DNA of 6,417 bases from CAZDXJ01 sp964509475. GTDB taxonomy: Bacteria; Pseudomonadota; Gammaproteobacteria; Methylococcales; Methylomonadaceae. Shown piece by piece: positions 1 through 5,928 of the stretch (positions within the stretch are counted from its first letter, which is position 1; each line of letters begins with the position of its first letter). Made by a program: the position numbers and the translations under genes. Below the pieces are notes generated by a model. It had not been told where the DNA came from and made no database searches. It saw only the letters and a list, made by a program, of their open reading frames with translations. Where the stretch lies: the NCBI GenBank assembly GCA_964509475.1, contig CAZDXJ010000099.1, positions 1-6,417 on the forward strand. Reading direction: 5' to 3'.

Positions 1-82
1 TTGTTGAATGGATTTATGGATGTAGGTGCGGATTTATCCAGCCCTTCATTGAAGAGCTGGATTTATCCGCATAGTACAACAA
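1..82. repeat. REP-like imperfect palindrome
   Basis: Arms at 27-42 (TGCGGATTTATCCAGC) and 56-71 (GCTGGATTTATCCGCA) pair at 14 of 16 positions, with two central T-T mismatches. An inner CTTC/GAAG stem (44-47 with 51-54) closes on a 3-base loop. The outermost bases TTGTTG (1-6) and CAACAA (77-82) are also complementary, so the whole 82-base block is roughly symmetrical. A GTAG tetranucleotide lies at 22-25, just before the stem; GTAG next to a hairpin is a hallmark of REP sequences mobilised by RAYT (TnpA-REP) proteins. Assignment to that class is inference. The left border may lie outside the window. Confidence 0.6.
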
Positions 83-121
83 GCCGCATCGACACCCAAA
101 TCATTTAATGGCAGTGGCCCT

Positions 122-165
122 GATGGCCGGTTCATTTTCCGCATCCGTGACCGCGAGAGTATAAC
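122..165 (+). repeat. Direct repeat, copy 1
   Basis: The 34 bases at 122-155 match 227-260 with one difference (C at 128, G at 233). The similarity then continues through AGAGTATAAC with a one-base length difference. The copies start 105 bases apart in the same orientation. TTAATGGC also occurs 17 bases before this copy (105-112) and again right after it (166-173), hinting at a longer decayed unit. No known repeat family is recognised. Confidence 0.75.
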
Positions 166-226
166 TTAATGGCTGCGTGCTGCCCCCGCAATCTAAATAT
201 TCCAGGTGACAGGCGTTTCGCGCCCC

Positions 227-271
227 GATGGCGGGTTCATTTTCCGCATCCGTGACCGCGTGAAGTATAAC
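227..271 (+). repeat. Direct repeat, copy 2
   Basis: This is the second copy of the unit at 122-165. Its first 34 bases differ at one position, and the tail TGAAGTATAAC is one base longer. A hairpin with a T-run follows within ten bases, at 280-310. Neither copy lies in a supported gene. Confidence 0.75.
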
Positions 272-279
272 CGCCCAAA

Positions 280-310
280 ATACCGATACGATGTGCGGTA
301 TCGCTTTTTT
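280..310 (+). terminator. Orphan hairpin with T-run
   Basis: CGATAC (284-289) pairs with GTATCG (298-303) around an 8-base loop. It is followed by C and six T residues (305-310), the form of a plus-strand intrinsic terminator. On the minus strand an overlapping stem, ATACCG/CGGTAT (280-285 with 296-301), is followed by TTTT, so it could act both ways. The 6-bp stem is weak and AT-rich. No plus-strand gene in the window needs it, so it may serve a transcript entering from the left or be chance. Confidence 0.35.
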
Positions 311-487
311 GAACACGCGCTTCCAATCCCTTTGCCAGAAAAGGTTAAACGCACAGGACGGCGAGGCGAAGCAACAGGATGGGCTTTTTTCTGGTTGCAA
401 TACAACTGCCAAATCCCTGAATGTTCCCAATATATTGAAGTTTCCAGTCTGCAACCGGAATTTCCAAACAGCTTTTTAAGGACTATC

Positions 488-513
488 GGCGTTCCCGGTT
501 TTCCGGGAACGCC
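488..513 (-). terminator. Strong hairpin after the minus-strand operon
   Basis: GGCGTTCCCGG (488-498) and CCGGGAACGCC (503-513) form a perfect 11-bp GC-rich stem with a four-base loop. It starts 14 bases past the TAA stop of the lipoprotein gene, the expected position for a terminator of the lpxH operon. A proper U-tract is missing on the minus strand (GATAGTCC follows the stem). It may therefore work as a 3'-end stabilising hairpin, or with Rho, rather than as a textbook intrinsic terminator. Confidence 0.6.
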
Positions 514-527
514 TTATCCCGCATACG

Positions 528-917
528 TTACATCTGTACGAAACACGACTCCTCGGCGAATTTTTGCGCTTCTTTCAGTTTTTTTCTTAATTGTTTCGCT
601 TGCGGTGGATCACGGAAAATACCGCCTTTTTCACCCGGCGTTGAGCGCAGATAAGTAAAGGTTTTTGCCTCGTTGTACTCCTTGTAGCGCATTTTGCTGG
701 CCAGTTTGTCGGCGCTGCAAATACAGGGATACAAGGTCTCATAACGTAATCCGCCGTGTTTGGCAACGCATTCAAGCACATATTCAACCCGTTCCTGGGT
801 GGGGAAGTCATTGATAATTTCAGCTTTTTTTTCTGTTTGCTGTGGTTTTTCAGATATCGAGCTGCAAGCGCTCAATGCAGAAATTAAAAAAATGGATATA
901 ACACGATATTTGTGCAT
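528..917 (-). CDS. Small lipoprotein with four mature-domain cysteines, unknown function
   Basis: The 129-residue product begins with a short charged region (HKYR), a hydrophobic stretch (residues 6-17) and the lipobox LSAC, with the lipidated cysteine at 18. Ser at +2 suggests outer-membrane sorting by the Lol rule. The mature domain has Cys at 50, 65, 67 and 125 (LEC, PCIC, ESCF). These could form disulfides in the periplasm or bind a metal. The region around residues 45-108 (ERVEYVLEC, GG-Y-LYPCIC, KGGIFRDPP) looks like a real conserved domain. I have an unverified recollection of similar hypothetical proteins in methylotrophs. The tail (106-125) is a charged probable helix. ATG at 917 is chosen because AGGAG (923-927) sits five bases upstream; the in-frame start at 1001 would put 28 residues ahead of a complete signal peptide and overlap the upstream gene. 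It is the last gene of the operon, 31 bases after the ATPase. Function unknown. Confidence 0.85.
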   Translation of the reverse strand: MHKYRVISIFLISALSACSSISEKPQQTEKKAEIINDFPTQERVEYVLECVAKHGGLRYETLYPCICSADKLASKMRYKEYNEAKTFTYLRSTPGEKGGIFRDPPQAKQLRKKLKEAQKFAEESCFVQM

Positions 918-948
918 GGTTTCTCCTGATAGTTGACGGTTTGTGTGT

Positions 949-2388
949 CTATCGGCGGCCCAACAATGAACCCAGGATGCCCCGGACAAGCTGGCGGCCA
1001 ATTTGCCGGCCCATACTGCGTGCCACGCTTTTCAGCAAGGCCTCGGCGATGCTTTCGCGGTTTCGGGATGTTCGGGTATGGCTTTGCGGCCCGGTTGCGC
1101 CGGTTTTTTGTTCAGCCCTTTGTTGCAAGCGTTCATAGGCCGATTCACGATCAATAATCGATTCATAACGTCCCTGAAACGGTGAACGGGACAAGAGTTC
1201 GTGACGGCTTGGGTCGTCGATGGGACCTATTTTCGACTGCGGCGGCCGGATAAAAATCCGTTCAACCGGAGCCGGGCTGCCATCCGCATTTAATACCGAA
1301 ACCAGCGCTTCGCCGGTTTGCAGGCGGGTGATGGCGGTTTCGGTATCGATAGCCGGGTTGCTGCGGAAGGTTTGGGCGATAGCCTTGATGTTTTTTTTAT
1401 CTTTCGGTGTGTAGGCACGCAAGCCATGCTGGATTTTTAAACCGCATTGGCCAAGAATGGTTTCCGGGATATCCATCGGATTTTGGCTGATGAAAAACAC
1501 CCCCACGCCCTTGGAACGGATCAGGCGCACAATCTGTTCGATTTTATCCACCAGGGCCTGCGGGGTTTTGTTAAACAAATAATGCGCTTCATCAAAAAAC
1601 AACACCAGCCTGGGACGATCCGCATCGCCCACTTCCGGCAGGGTTTCGAACAGATCGGATAGCAGCCAGAGCAACAGGGCGGCATAAAGATGCGGCGACC
1701 GGCGGCTTAATACGGTTGCATCCAACAGACCGATAACCCCGTTACCAGAAAAATCGGTTTTCAGTAAATCGCCCAGTTCAAGCGCCGGTTCGGCAAAAAA
1801 ATGCTCCGCGCCTTGTTCTTGCAAAATTAGCAAACGCCGTTGTATCGCGCCCACGCTGGCTGAAGAAAAGCCGCCGTATTCCCGGCGCAGTGGTTTGCCC
1901 GATACACTCATCCAGCTTAACAGCGCCCGCAAGTCTTTCAGATCAAGCAATAACAAGCCATTATCGTCGGCAATACGGAAGGCGCTGTACAAAACCCCGG
2001 TCTGGGTTTCGTTAAGCTGCAAAACATGGCTTAATAACAACGGTCCCATATCCGAGATGGTCGTACGCAAAGGGTGACCGTTCTGACCAAAGACATCCCA
2101 GAACACCGTTGAATTGGTCTGGAAAACAAAAGGCTCCAGGCCGATGTTTTGCAACTGGGTGCGGATACCGGCAGACATTTGTCCGGCACCGGCAATACCG
2201 GATAAATCCCCCTTGATATCGGTCATAAAAACCGGTACACCGATGCGGGAAAAACCTTCAGCAAGAATTTGCAGGCTTATTGTTTTGCCCGTGCCAGTGG
2301 CGCCGGTGATGATGCCGTGCCGGTTACCCAGAGCCGCGTTCATGCGGACGCATTGACCGTTCCGGCCACCGATCAATAGTTCCGGCAT
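949..2388 (-). CDS. yjgR: HerA-like P-loop ATPase, YjgR/DUF853 family
   Basis: The 479-residue protein is close to the roughly 500 residues of E. coli YjgR and collinear with it. The Walker A motif GATGTGKT is at residues 29-36. A family-typical DIKGDLSG is at 57-64. Walker B LVLFFDEAH is at 261-269, followed by a sensor-like VFFISQNP at 297-304. The tail from about 448 (SVARSMGRQIGRQLVRG, ending GSLLGRR) is the conserved basic, amphipathic end of this family. HerA/FtsK-type ATPases are usually hexameric motors on DNA, but the role of YjgR itself is not settled, so the substrate is unknown. No signal peptide or membrane span is seen, so it should be cytoplasmic. ATG at 2388 has GGAG (2398-2401) nine bases upstream, overlapping the end of lpxH; the gap to lpxH is six bases, implying co-transcription. 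There is no HerA-partner nuclease (NurA) or Sir2 gene nearby, which argues against a defence role. Confidence 0.93.
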   Translation of the reverse strand: MPELLIGGRNGQCVRMNAALGNRHGIITGATGTGKTISLQILAEGFSRIGVPVFMTDIKGDLSGIAGAGQMSAGIRTQLQNIGLEPFVFQTNSTVFWDVFGQNGHPLRTTISDMGPLLLSHVLQLNETQTGVLYSAFRIADDNGLLLLDLKDLRALLSWMSVSGKPLRREYGGFSSASVGAIQRRLLILQEQGAEHFFAEPALELGDLLKTDFSGNGVIGLLDATVLSRRSPHLYAALLLWLLSDLFETLPEVGDADRPRLVLFFDEAHYLFNKTPQALVDKIEQIVRLIRSKGVGVFFISQNPMDIPETILGQCGLKIQHGLRAYTPKDKKNIKAIAQTFRSNPAIDTETAITRLQTGEALVSVLNADGSPAPVERIFIRPPQSKIGPIDDPSRHELLSRSPFQGRYESIIDRESAYERLQQRAEQKTGATGPQSHTRTSRNRESIAEALLKSVARSMGRQIGRQLVRGILGSLLGRR

Positions 2389-2394
2389 GGCCGA

Positions 2395-3123
2395 TTACTC
2401 CAGCGTTTCAATGTGATAACCCTCGTCACTCCAGCACAAAACCGCAGCGTTTTTCCGGGTCCATTGCGCGAGTACAAAACGTTCGGCCATCTCACCCTGA
2501 ACTTCCAGCTTATGCACAGCAGGGCGATGGGTATGGCCATGGATCAAGCGCCGGGCATCAAAACGGCGCAGGGTTTCGGCCACGGTATCCGGGTTGACAT
2601 CCATGATTTGCGCCGATTTGCCGCGTTTGTGAAAATGACTGCGGAAACGGTACCAACGCGCAGCCAGAAGGCGCAGCCACAAGGGTTTGGACAAAACCTT
2701 CCGGCGCCATTCGGGGCTACGCGATATTATTCGGAACTGCTGGTAGGCGGTATCGTCGCTGCACAGCAAATCGCCGTGTGTGAGCAAGGTCCTTACGCCG
2801 TATAAATCCATACATTCATAATCCGCCAGCAAAACAACCCCGGTTTCCCGGCTGAAACGCTCACCCAGCAGAAAATCCCGGTTGCCCGGTTGCAAATACA
2901 CCCGAACCCCGGTATTGGTCAATTGCCGAAGCTGGCTTCGGATTTGGCGGGTGGGCGGCGTGTAATCATCATCGCCCACCCAGGTATCGAATAAATCACC
3001 CAGAATATACAAGCGTTGCGCTTTGCTCGCACGCTTTTGCAAAAAGGACAGAAAACGCCGGCTAATGTCCGGTTTGTCCAAAGCCAGATGCAAATCGGAA
3101 ATGAACAGGGTTTCGGATTTCAA
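2395..3123 (-). CDS. lpxH: UDP-2,3-diacylglucosamine diphosphatase LpxH
   Basis: LpxH hydrolyses UDP-2,3-diacylglucosamine to lipid X and UMP, the fourth step of lipid A synthesis, as a peripheral enzyme on the inner membrane. It is a calcineurin-like metallophosphoesterase. In this 242-residue reading the metal and catalytic residues are Asp10 and His12 (SDLH), Asp43 (GDLFD), Asn81 (GNRD), His116 (THGD), and His195, His197 and His199 (HGHTH). The insertion carrying basic and aromatic residues (about 140-167) corresponds to the lid that covers the acyl chains. Length agrees with E. coli LpxH (240 aa). I prefer the TTG at 3121-3123: TAAGG lies five bases upstream and the product starts close to the first strand, as in relatives. 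A TTG at 3138 would add five residues and overlap ppiB. Being next to ppiB and divergent from cysS is conserved in Gammaproteobacteria. It implies a Gram-negative with lipid A. Confidence 0.95.
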   Translation of the reverse strand: MKSETLFISDLHLALDKPDISRRFLSFLQKRASKAQRLYILGDLFDTWVGDDDYTPPTRQIRSQLRQLTNTGVRVYLQPGNRDFLLGERFSRETGVVLLADYECMDLYGVRTLLTHGDLLCSDDTAYQQFRIISRSPEWRRKVLSKPLWLRLLAARWYRFRSHFHKRGKSAQIMDVNPDTVAETLRRFDARRLIHGHTHRPAVHKLEVQGEMAERFVLAQWTRKNAAVLCWSDEGYHIETLE

Positions 3124-3128
3124 TGCAA

Positions 3129-3133
3129 CCTTA
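3129..3133 (-). promoter_or_regulatory. Ribosome binding site of lpxH overlapping the ppiB stop
   Basis: TAAGG at 3133-3129 includes the TAA stop of the upstream cyclophilin gene (3131-3133) and lies five bases before the TTG at 3121-3123. This layout favours the TTG at 3123 over the TTG at 3138 and suggests that lpxH translation is coupled to ribosomes finishing ppiB. A TTG start usually lowers initiation, which would hold LpxH below the cyclophilin. Confidence 0.5.
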
Positions 3134-3712
3134 TTCAATGATCAGGGCTTTCTCGATGATGATTGCGGTTTTGGGCACATCCTGGTGGCCGCTGCGGTTG
3201 CCGGTTGGAACATCAGCCATGCTGTCTACGACATCCATGCCTTCAATCACCTGGCCAAAAACAGCATAACCCCAGCCATTGGCAGTCGGCGCACTGTAGT
3301 TGAGGAAATCATTGTTTTTATAATTGATAAAAAACTGCGCGGTTGCTGAATCTGGATCCGGTGTGCGCGCCATGGCAATACTGCCACGATCGTTTTTCAG
3401 GCCATTGTCCGCTTCGTTTTTAATCGGAGCGTGGGTTTGTTTTTGGCTGAAATCCTCGGTAAAACCGCCACCTTGTGCCATGAAGCCGGGAATGATGCGA
3501 TGGAAAATCGTACCATCATAAAAGCCTTCCTTGACATAAGTCAGGAAGTTTTGGGTTGAAAGCGGCGCTTTTTCCGAATTTAATTGAATGATAATATCGC
3601 CAAGCGTGGTTTGTAATTTTACTTTGGGAGAAGCCGTGGACATATTGTTTTCCTTTGCAAAAGAAAGTGTTGAAGCCAAAAGAAGGAACATGGAAAGCAT
3701 CAAAAGGCGCAT
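3131..3712 (-). CDS. ppiB: Cyclophilin-type peptidyl-prolyl cis-trans isomerase with signal peptide
   Basis: It catalyses cis-trans isomerisation of peptide bonds before proline, assisting protein folding. The 193-residue product has a signal-like N-terminus (residues 1-19, hydrophobic 3-16, probable cleavage SFA/KEN) and a cyclophilin domain from about residue 30. The signature FHRIIPGFMAQGGGFT spans 70-85 and includes the catalytic Arg72; AQFFIN is at 125-130. Phe136 (NNDFLN) takes the place of human CypA Trp121, as is usual in bacteria and linked to weak cyclosporin binding. NGWGYAVFG (145-153) and the C-terminal SGHQDVP resemble E. coli PpiB, which occupies the same locus but is cytoplasmic. 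ATG at 3712 has AGAGGA five bases upstream. ATG at residue 24 (3643) also has a strong site, so a leaderless form is plausible. It is the first gene of the operon. The symbol follows sequence and synteny; ppiA would fit if the exported form dominates. Confidence 0.93.
   Translation of the reverse strand: MRLLMLSMFLLLASTLSFAKENNMSTASPKVKLQTTLGDIIIQLNSEKAPLSTQNFLTYVKEGFYDGTIFHRIIPGFMAQGGGFTEDFSQKQTHAPIKNEADNGLKNDRGSIAMARTPDPDSATAQFFINYKNNDFLNYSAPTANGWGYAVFGQVIEGMDVVDSMADVPTGNRSGHQDVPKTAIIIEKALIIE
3641..3655 (-). promoter_or_regulatory. Internal ribosome binding site and second ATG in ppiB
   Basis: AAGGA (3655-3651) stands seven bases before an in-frame ATG (3643-3641), which encodes Met24. Initiation here would give a 170-residue cyclophilin with no signal peptide, beginning four residues after the predicted cleavage site. 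The spacing and strength are as good as those of the upstream start, where AGAGGA is five bases before the ATG at 3712. That both are used is inference. Confidence 0.5.
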
Positions 3713-3743
3713 TTTTATCCTCTTTTATTAAACATAAACGAAA

Positions 3744-3772
3744 ATTTTATGTGTTTTTCGCTTGAAAGAGAA
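3744..3772 (-). promoter_or_regulatory. Candidate promoter of the ppiB-lpxH operon
   Basis: On the minus strand TAAAAT (3749-3744) matches the sigma-70 -10 box at five of six positions. A poor -35 candidate, TTCTCT (3772-3767), lies 17 bases upstream, so the -35 is weak or absent. The start site would fall near 3737, leaving a leader of about 25 bases before the ATG at 3712. Confidence 0.4.
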
Positions 3773-3791
3773 GCCTTAATATTGCTAAATT
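3762..3791 (+). promoter_or_regulatory. Candidate promoter of the cysS operon
   Basis: TTGAAA (3762-3767) serves as a -35 box and TAAATT (3786-3791) as a -10 with an 18-base spacer. TG at 3783-3784 forms an extended -10 (TGCTAAATT), which offsets the imperfect hexamer. The start site would be near 3798, about 50 bases before cysS. The -35 overlaps the -35 area of the divergent ppiB promoter, so polymerase binding on the two sides may compete. Confidence 0.4.
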
Positions 3792-3849
3792 TATCCGTTT
3801 GCTTGTTTTTCCTGGAAATCAAAGCCTCCCGAGAGATGACGGATACCTT

Positions 3850-5256
3850 ATGTTGAAAATATATAACACCCTGACGCGACAAAAAGAGCGCTTCACGCCC
3901 ATTGTACCCGGCAAAGTGGGCCTGTATGTCTGCGGCATGACGGTTTACGACTATTGCCATATCGGTCATGCCCGGGTTATGGTGGTGTTTGATACGGTGG
4001 CGCGTTATTTTCGCCACTGCGGTTATGAACTTACCTATGTGCGCAATGTAACCGATATCGATGACAAGATTATCCAGCGTGCCAACGCCAACGCCGAGGA
4101 TTTTTCCCGGTTGACCGAGCGCTTCATTGCCGCCATGCACGAAGATGAACGCGCCTTGAATGTCCTGCCGCCGGATATTGAACCACGCGCAACCCGTTCG
4201 ATGAATGAAATCATTGTTATGATCTCGGCGCTGTTTGAAAAAGGCCTGGCTTATATCGGCAACAATGGCGATGTCTTTTATTCGGTGGCAAAATTCAGTC
4301 CGTACGGGCAATTGTCCGGTAAAAAACTGGATGAATTGCAGGCCGGCGAACGGGTCGAGGTTGACCCGGCCAAGCGCGACCCGCTGGATTTTGTATTGTG
4401 GAAAAAAGCCAAGGCAGGTGAGCCATCCTGGAATTCACCCTGGGGGCGGGGACGTCCGGGATGGCATATCGAATGCTCGGCGATGTCAACCCATTGCCTG
4501 GGCCATCATTTTGATATTCACGGCGGCGGTATGGATTTGCAATTTCCGCATCATGAAAACGAAATCGCCCAATCGGAAGGCGCGACTGGAGAAAAATTCG
4601 TCAATTTATGGATGCACAACGGTTTTGTACGGGTCAATGAAGAAAAAATGTCCAAATCATTGGGTAATTTCTTCACCGTGCGCGAAGTTTTGAAACAATA
4701 CCGGCCCGAGGTTATCCGGTTTTTCATTTTATCCAGTCATTACCGCAGCCCCTTGAATTATTCCGATGAACATCTCGATGAAGCGGCCAGCGCTCTCACT
4801 CGGCTTTATACCGCACTGCGCGGTGTAACCATTGCAGAGGCGAGCATCGACGAAACCTACCGGGCGCGTTTTGAACAAGCGATGGATGATGATTTCAATA
4901 CGCCTTTGGCGATTTCGGTATTGTTCGATATCGCCCGCGAGTTGAACAAGGCAAAACAAAGCGATGCTGAAAGAGCCGCTTCGTTGGCCGCAAGTATCCG
5001 CTTTTTAGGCAATGTGCTGGGAATTTTACAACAAGACCCGGAGGTGTTGCTGAAAGAAGGTCTCACGATGACCGATAAAGCGGAAGCGGAAACCCTGGCA
5101 AGCGAAGACTGGATCGAACAGCAAATTCAATTACGCAACCAGGCCAAACAGCGTAAAGACTGGGCCGAGGCGGACAGAATCCGCGATGCCCTGAAAGAGC
5201 AGGGCGTTATTCTGGAAGATGTCGCTGGTGGTAAAACCCATTGGCGCAGAGCCTGA
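3850..5256 (+). CDS. cysS: Cysteine--tRNA ligase CysS
   Basis: It attaches cysteine to tRNA-Cys using ATP in the cytoplasm; it is a class I aminoacyl-tRNA synthetase. The 468-residue protein carries HIGH at 37-40 and KMSKS at 266-270. The zinc ligands that select cysteine are all present: Cys28, Cys209, His234 and Glu238, at the same numbers as in E. coli. The Rossmann catalytic domain is followed by the DALR helical domain (about 340-400) and a C-terminal anticodon-recognition region. ATG at 3850 is chosen because MLKIYNTLTRQKE aligns with the start of E. coli CysS. A TTG at 3799 would add 17 residues without family support. The ribosome binding site is modest (GGA six bases upstream). It is divergent from ppiB and probably co-transcribed with the following gene, 13 bases away. 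No key residue is missing and no frameshift is seen. Confidence 0.97.
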   Translation: MLKIYNTLTRQKERFTPIVPGKVGLYVCGMTVYDYCHIGHARVMVVFDTVARYFRHCGYELTYVRNVTDIDDKIIQRANANAEDFSRLTERFIAAMHEDERALNVLPPDIEPRATRSMNEIIVMISALFEKGLAYIGNNGDVFYSVAKFSPYGQLSGKKLDELQAGERVEVDPAKRDPLDFVLWKKAKAGEPSWNSPWGRGRPGWHIECSAMSTHCLGHHFDIHGGGMDLQFPHHENEIAQSEGATGEKFVNLWMHNGFVRVNEEKMSKSLGNFFTVREVLKQYRPEVIRFFILSSHYRSPLNYSDEHLDEAASALTRLYTALRGVTIAEASIDETYRARFEQAMDDDFNTPLAISVLFDIARELNKAKQSDAERAASLAASIRFLGNVLGILQQDPEVLLKEGLTMTDKAEAETLASEDWIEQQIQLRNQAKQRKDWAEADRIRDALKEQGVILEDVAGGKTHWRRA

Positions 5257-5269
5257 CAAGGAAACAACA

Positions 5270-5905
5270 ATGACTGAAATTAAAGACCAATCCGTACAAG
5301 TATTTCTTGAACAACTCGCCAGCAAAGCGGCCACCCCAGGCGGCGGTAGCGCCGCCGCCGTGATGGGGGCACAATCGGCAGCGCTCATCAGCATGGTCTG
5401 CAACCTGACCCTGGGCAAGGAAAAATATGCGGCGGTGGAAGTGGACATGCAAACCTTGCTGGATCAATCCGAAGCCTTGCGGGAACAGTTCACCGCCCTA
5501 ATCAAAGCCGATGTCGATGTATTCAACCAGGTCATGGCCGCTTATGGCCTGCCGAAACAAACCGAGGCCCAGAAGCTGGGCCGCAGTGAACAGATCCAGC
5601 AAGCCCTGAAAAAGGCAACTGATGTGCCTTTGGCCTGCGCCAAAGCCTGTGCCAAAGCCATAACCTTAAGCCGTGAAGCGGCGGAAAAAGGCAATCGCAA
5701 CGTCATTACCGATGCCGGTGTTGCGGTCATGGCCGCCCATGCCGCGTTAAAAAGTGCAGCACTCAATGTATACATCAATATCGGTGCCCTCAAGGACCGG
5801 GATTTTGCCGAAGCCAAAAAAACCGAACTGGAGCAAATTCTGAAAAACGCCGATATTGCAGCCGAGGAAATTTATCAAAGGGTCAAAAGGCAGGTTGGGA
5901 ATTAG
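5270..5905 (+). CDS. fchA: Cyclodeaminase/cyclohydrolase family protein, probable methenyl-THF cyclohydrolase FchA
   Basis: The 211-residue protein belongs to the FTCD C-terminal family, which includes formimino-THF cyclodeaminase and the stand-alone methenyl-THF cyclohydrolase FchA. The latter interconverts 5,10-methenyl-THF and 10-formyl-THF in the cytoplasm. Visible family motifs are TPGGGSAAA (22-30), the helix with ADVDVFNQVMAAY (80-92), GNRNVITDAGVA (141-152) and ALNVYINIGALKD (164-176). The length fits a single-domain member, with no formiminotransferase domain fused. ATG at 5270 is chosen for the AAGGA seven bases upstream (5258-5262); the frame open from 5219 overlaps the end of cysS and lacks such a site. 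Placement 13 bases after cysS suggests one operon. With no histidine-degradation (hut) genes in view, the cyclohydrolase role is preferred over cyclodeaminase, but sequence alone does not settle this. Confidence 0.88.
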   Translation: MTEIKDQSVQVFLEQLASKAATPGGGSAAAVMGAQSAALISMVCNLTLGKEKYAAVEVDMQTLLDQSEALREQFTALIKADVDVFNQVMAAYGLPKQTEAQKLGRSEQIQQALKKATDVPLACAKACAKAITLSREAAEKGNRNVITDAGVAVMAAHAALKSAALNVYINIGALKDRDFAEAKKTELEQILKNADIAAEEIYQRVKRQVGN

Positions 5906-5906
5906 G

Positions 5907-5928
5907 CAAACCCGCCGGTTGATTTTTT
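5907..5928 (+). terminator. Weak candidate terminator after fchA
   Basis: Two bases after the fchA stop, AACC (5909-5912) pairs with GGTT (5917-5920) around CGCC, and a T-run (5923-5928) follows two bases later. CA before and G after can extend the stem only with a bulge. The stem is very short, so termination may be leaky. Confidence 0.3.

Larger units (their letters stand above)
1..527. other. Gene-poor, repeat-bearing intergenic region
   Basis: I support no gene here. Short open frames exist on both strands, the longest being a 117-codon minus-strand frame (454-101, TTG start) and a plus-strand frame from 206 to 658. They overlap each other, lack a good ribosome binding site, and their products match no family I know. 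The minus frame reads through the two direct-repeat copies and so contains the peptide AVTDAENEPAI twice. What the region does hold is a palindrome, two direct repeats and two hairpins, listed separately. This is typical of a convergent or end-of-operon spacer that collects dispersed repeats. A decayed gene cannot be excluded. Confidence 0.6.

Noticed and set aside
122..260. CRISPR array from the repeated 34-mers
   Set aside because: Only two copies with a 71-base spacer, and the similarity extends beyond the 34 bases; no further units and no cas genes.
101..454. 117-codon minus-strand open frame in the left spacer
   Set aside because: TTG start without a clear ribosome binding site, no family resemblance, overlaps plus-strand frames of similar length, and its only pattern comes from the DNA repeat.
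462..474. 13-base match in inverted orientation between 462-474 and 5936-5948 (AAGCTGTTTGGAA)
   Set aside because: A 13-base match within 6.4 kb on both strands is not far from chance expectation and does not extend into flanking sequence.
949..2388. HerA-like ATPase as part of an antiphage defence system
   Set aside because: The sequence is YjgR/DUF853 with housekeeping neighbours, and no nuclease, Sir2 or other defence partner is adjacent.
3799..3849. Longer cysS start (TTG at 3799)
   Set aside because: Adds 17 residues absent from the family, whereas MLKIYNTLTR at 3850 matches the known CysS start; it would also use sequence right at the predicted transcription start.
3715..4311. 198-codon minus-strand open frame opposite cysS
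   Set aside because: Lies antisense to the well-conserved first part of cysS and across the divergent promoter region; its product matches nothing known and is best explained as a shadow of cysS codon usage.
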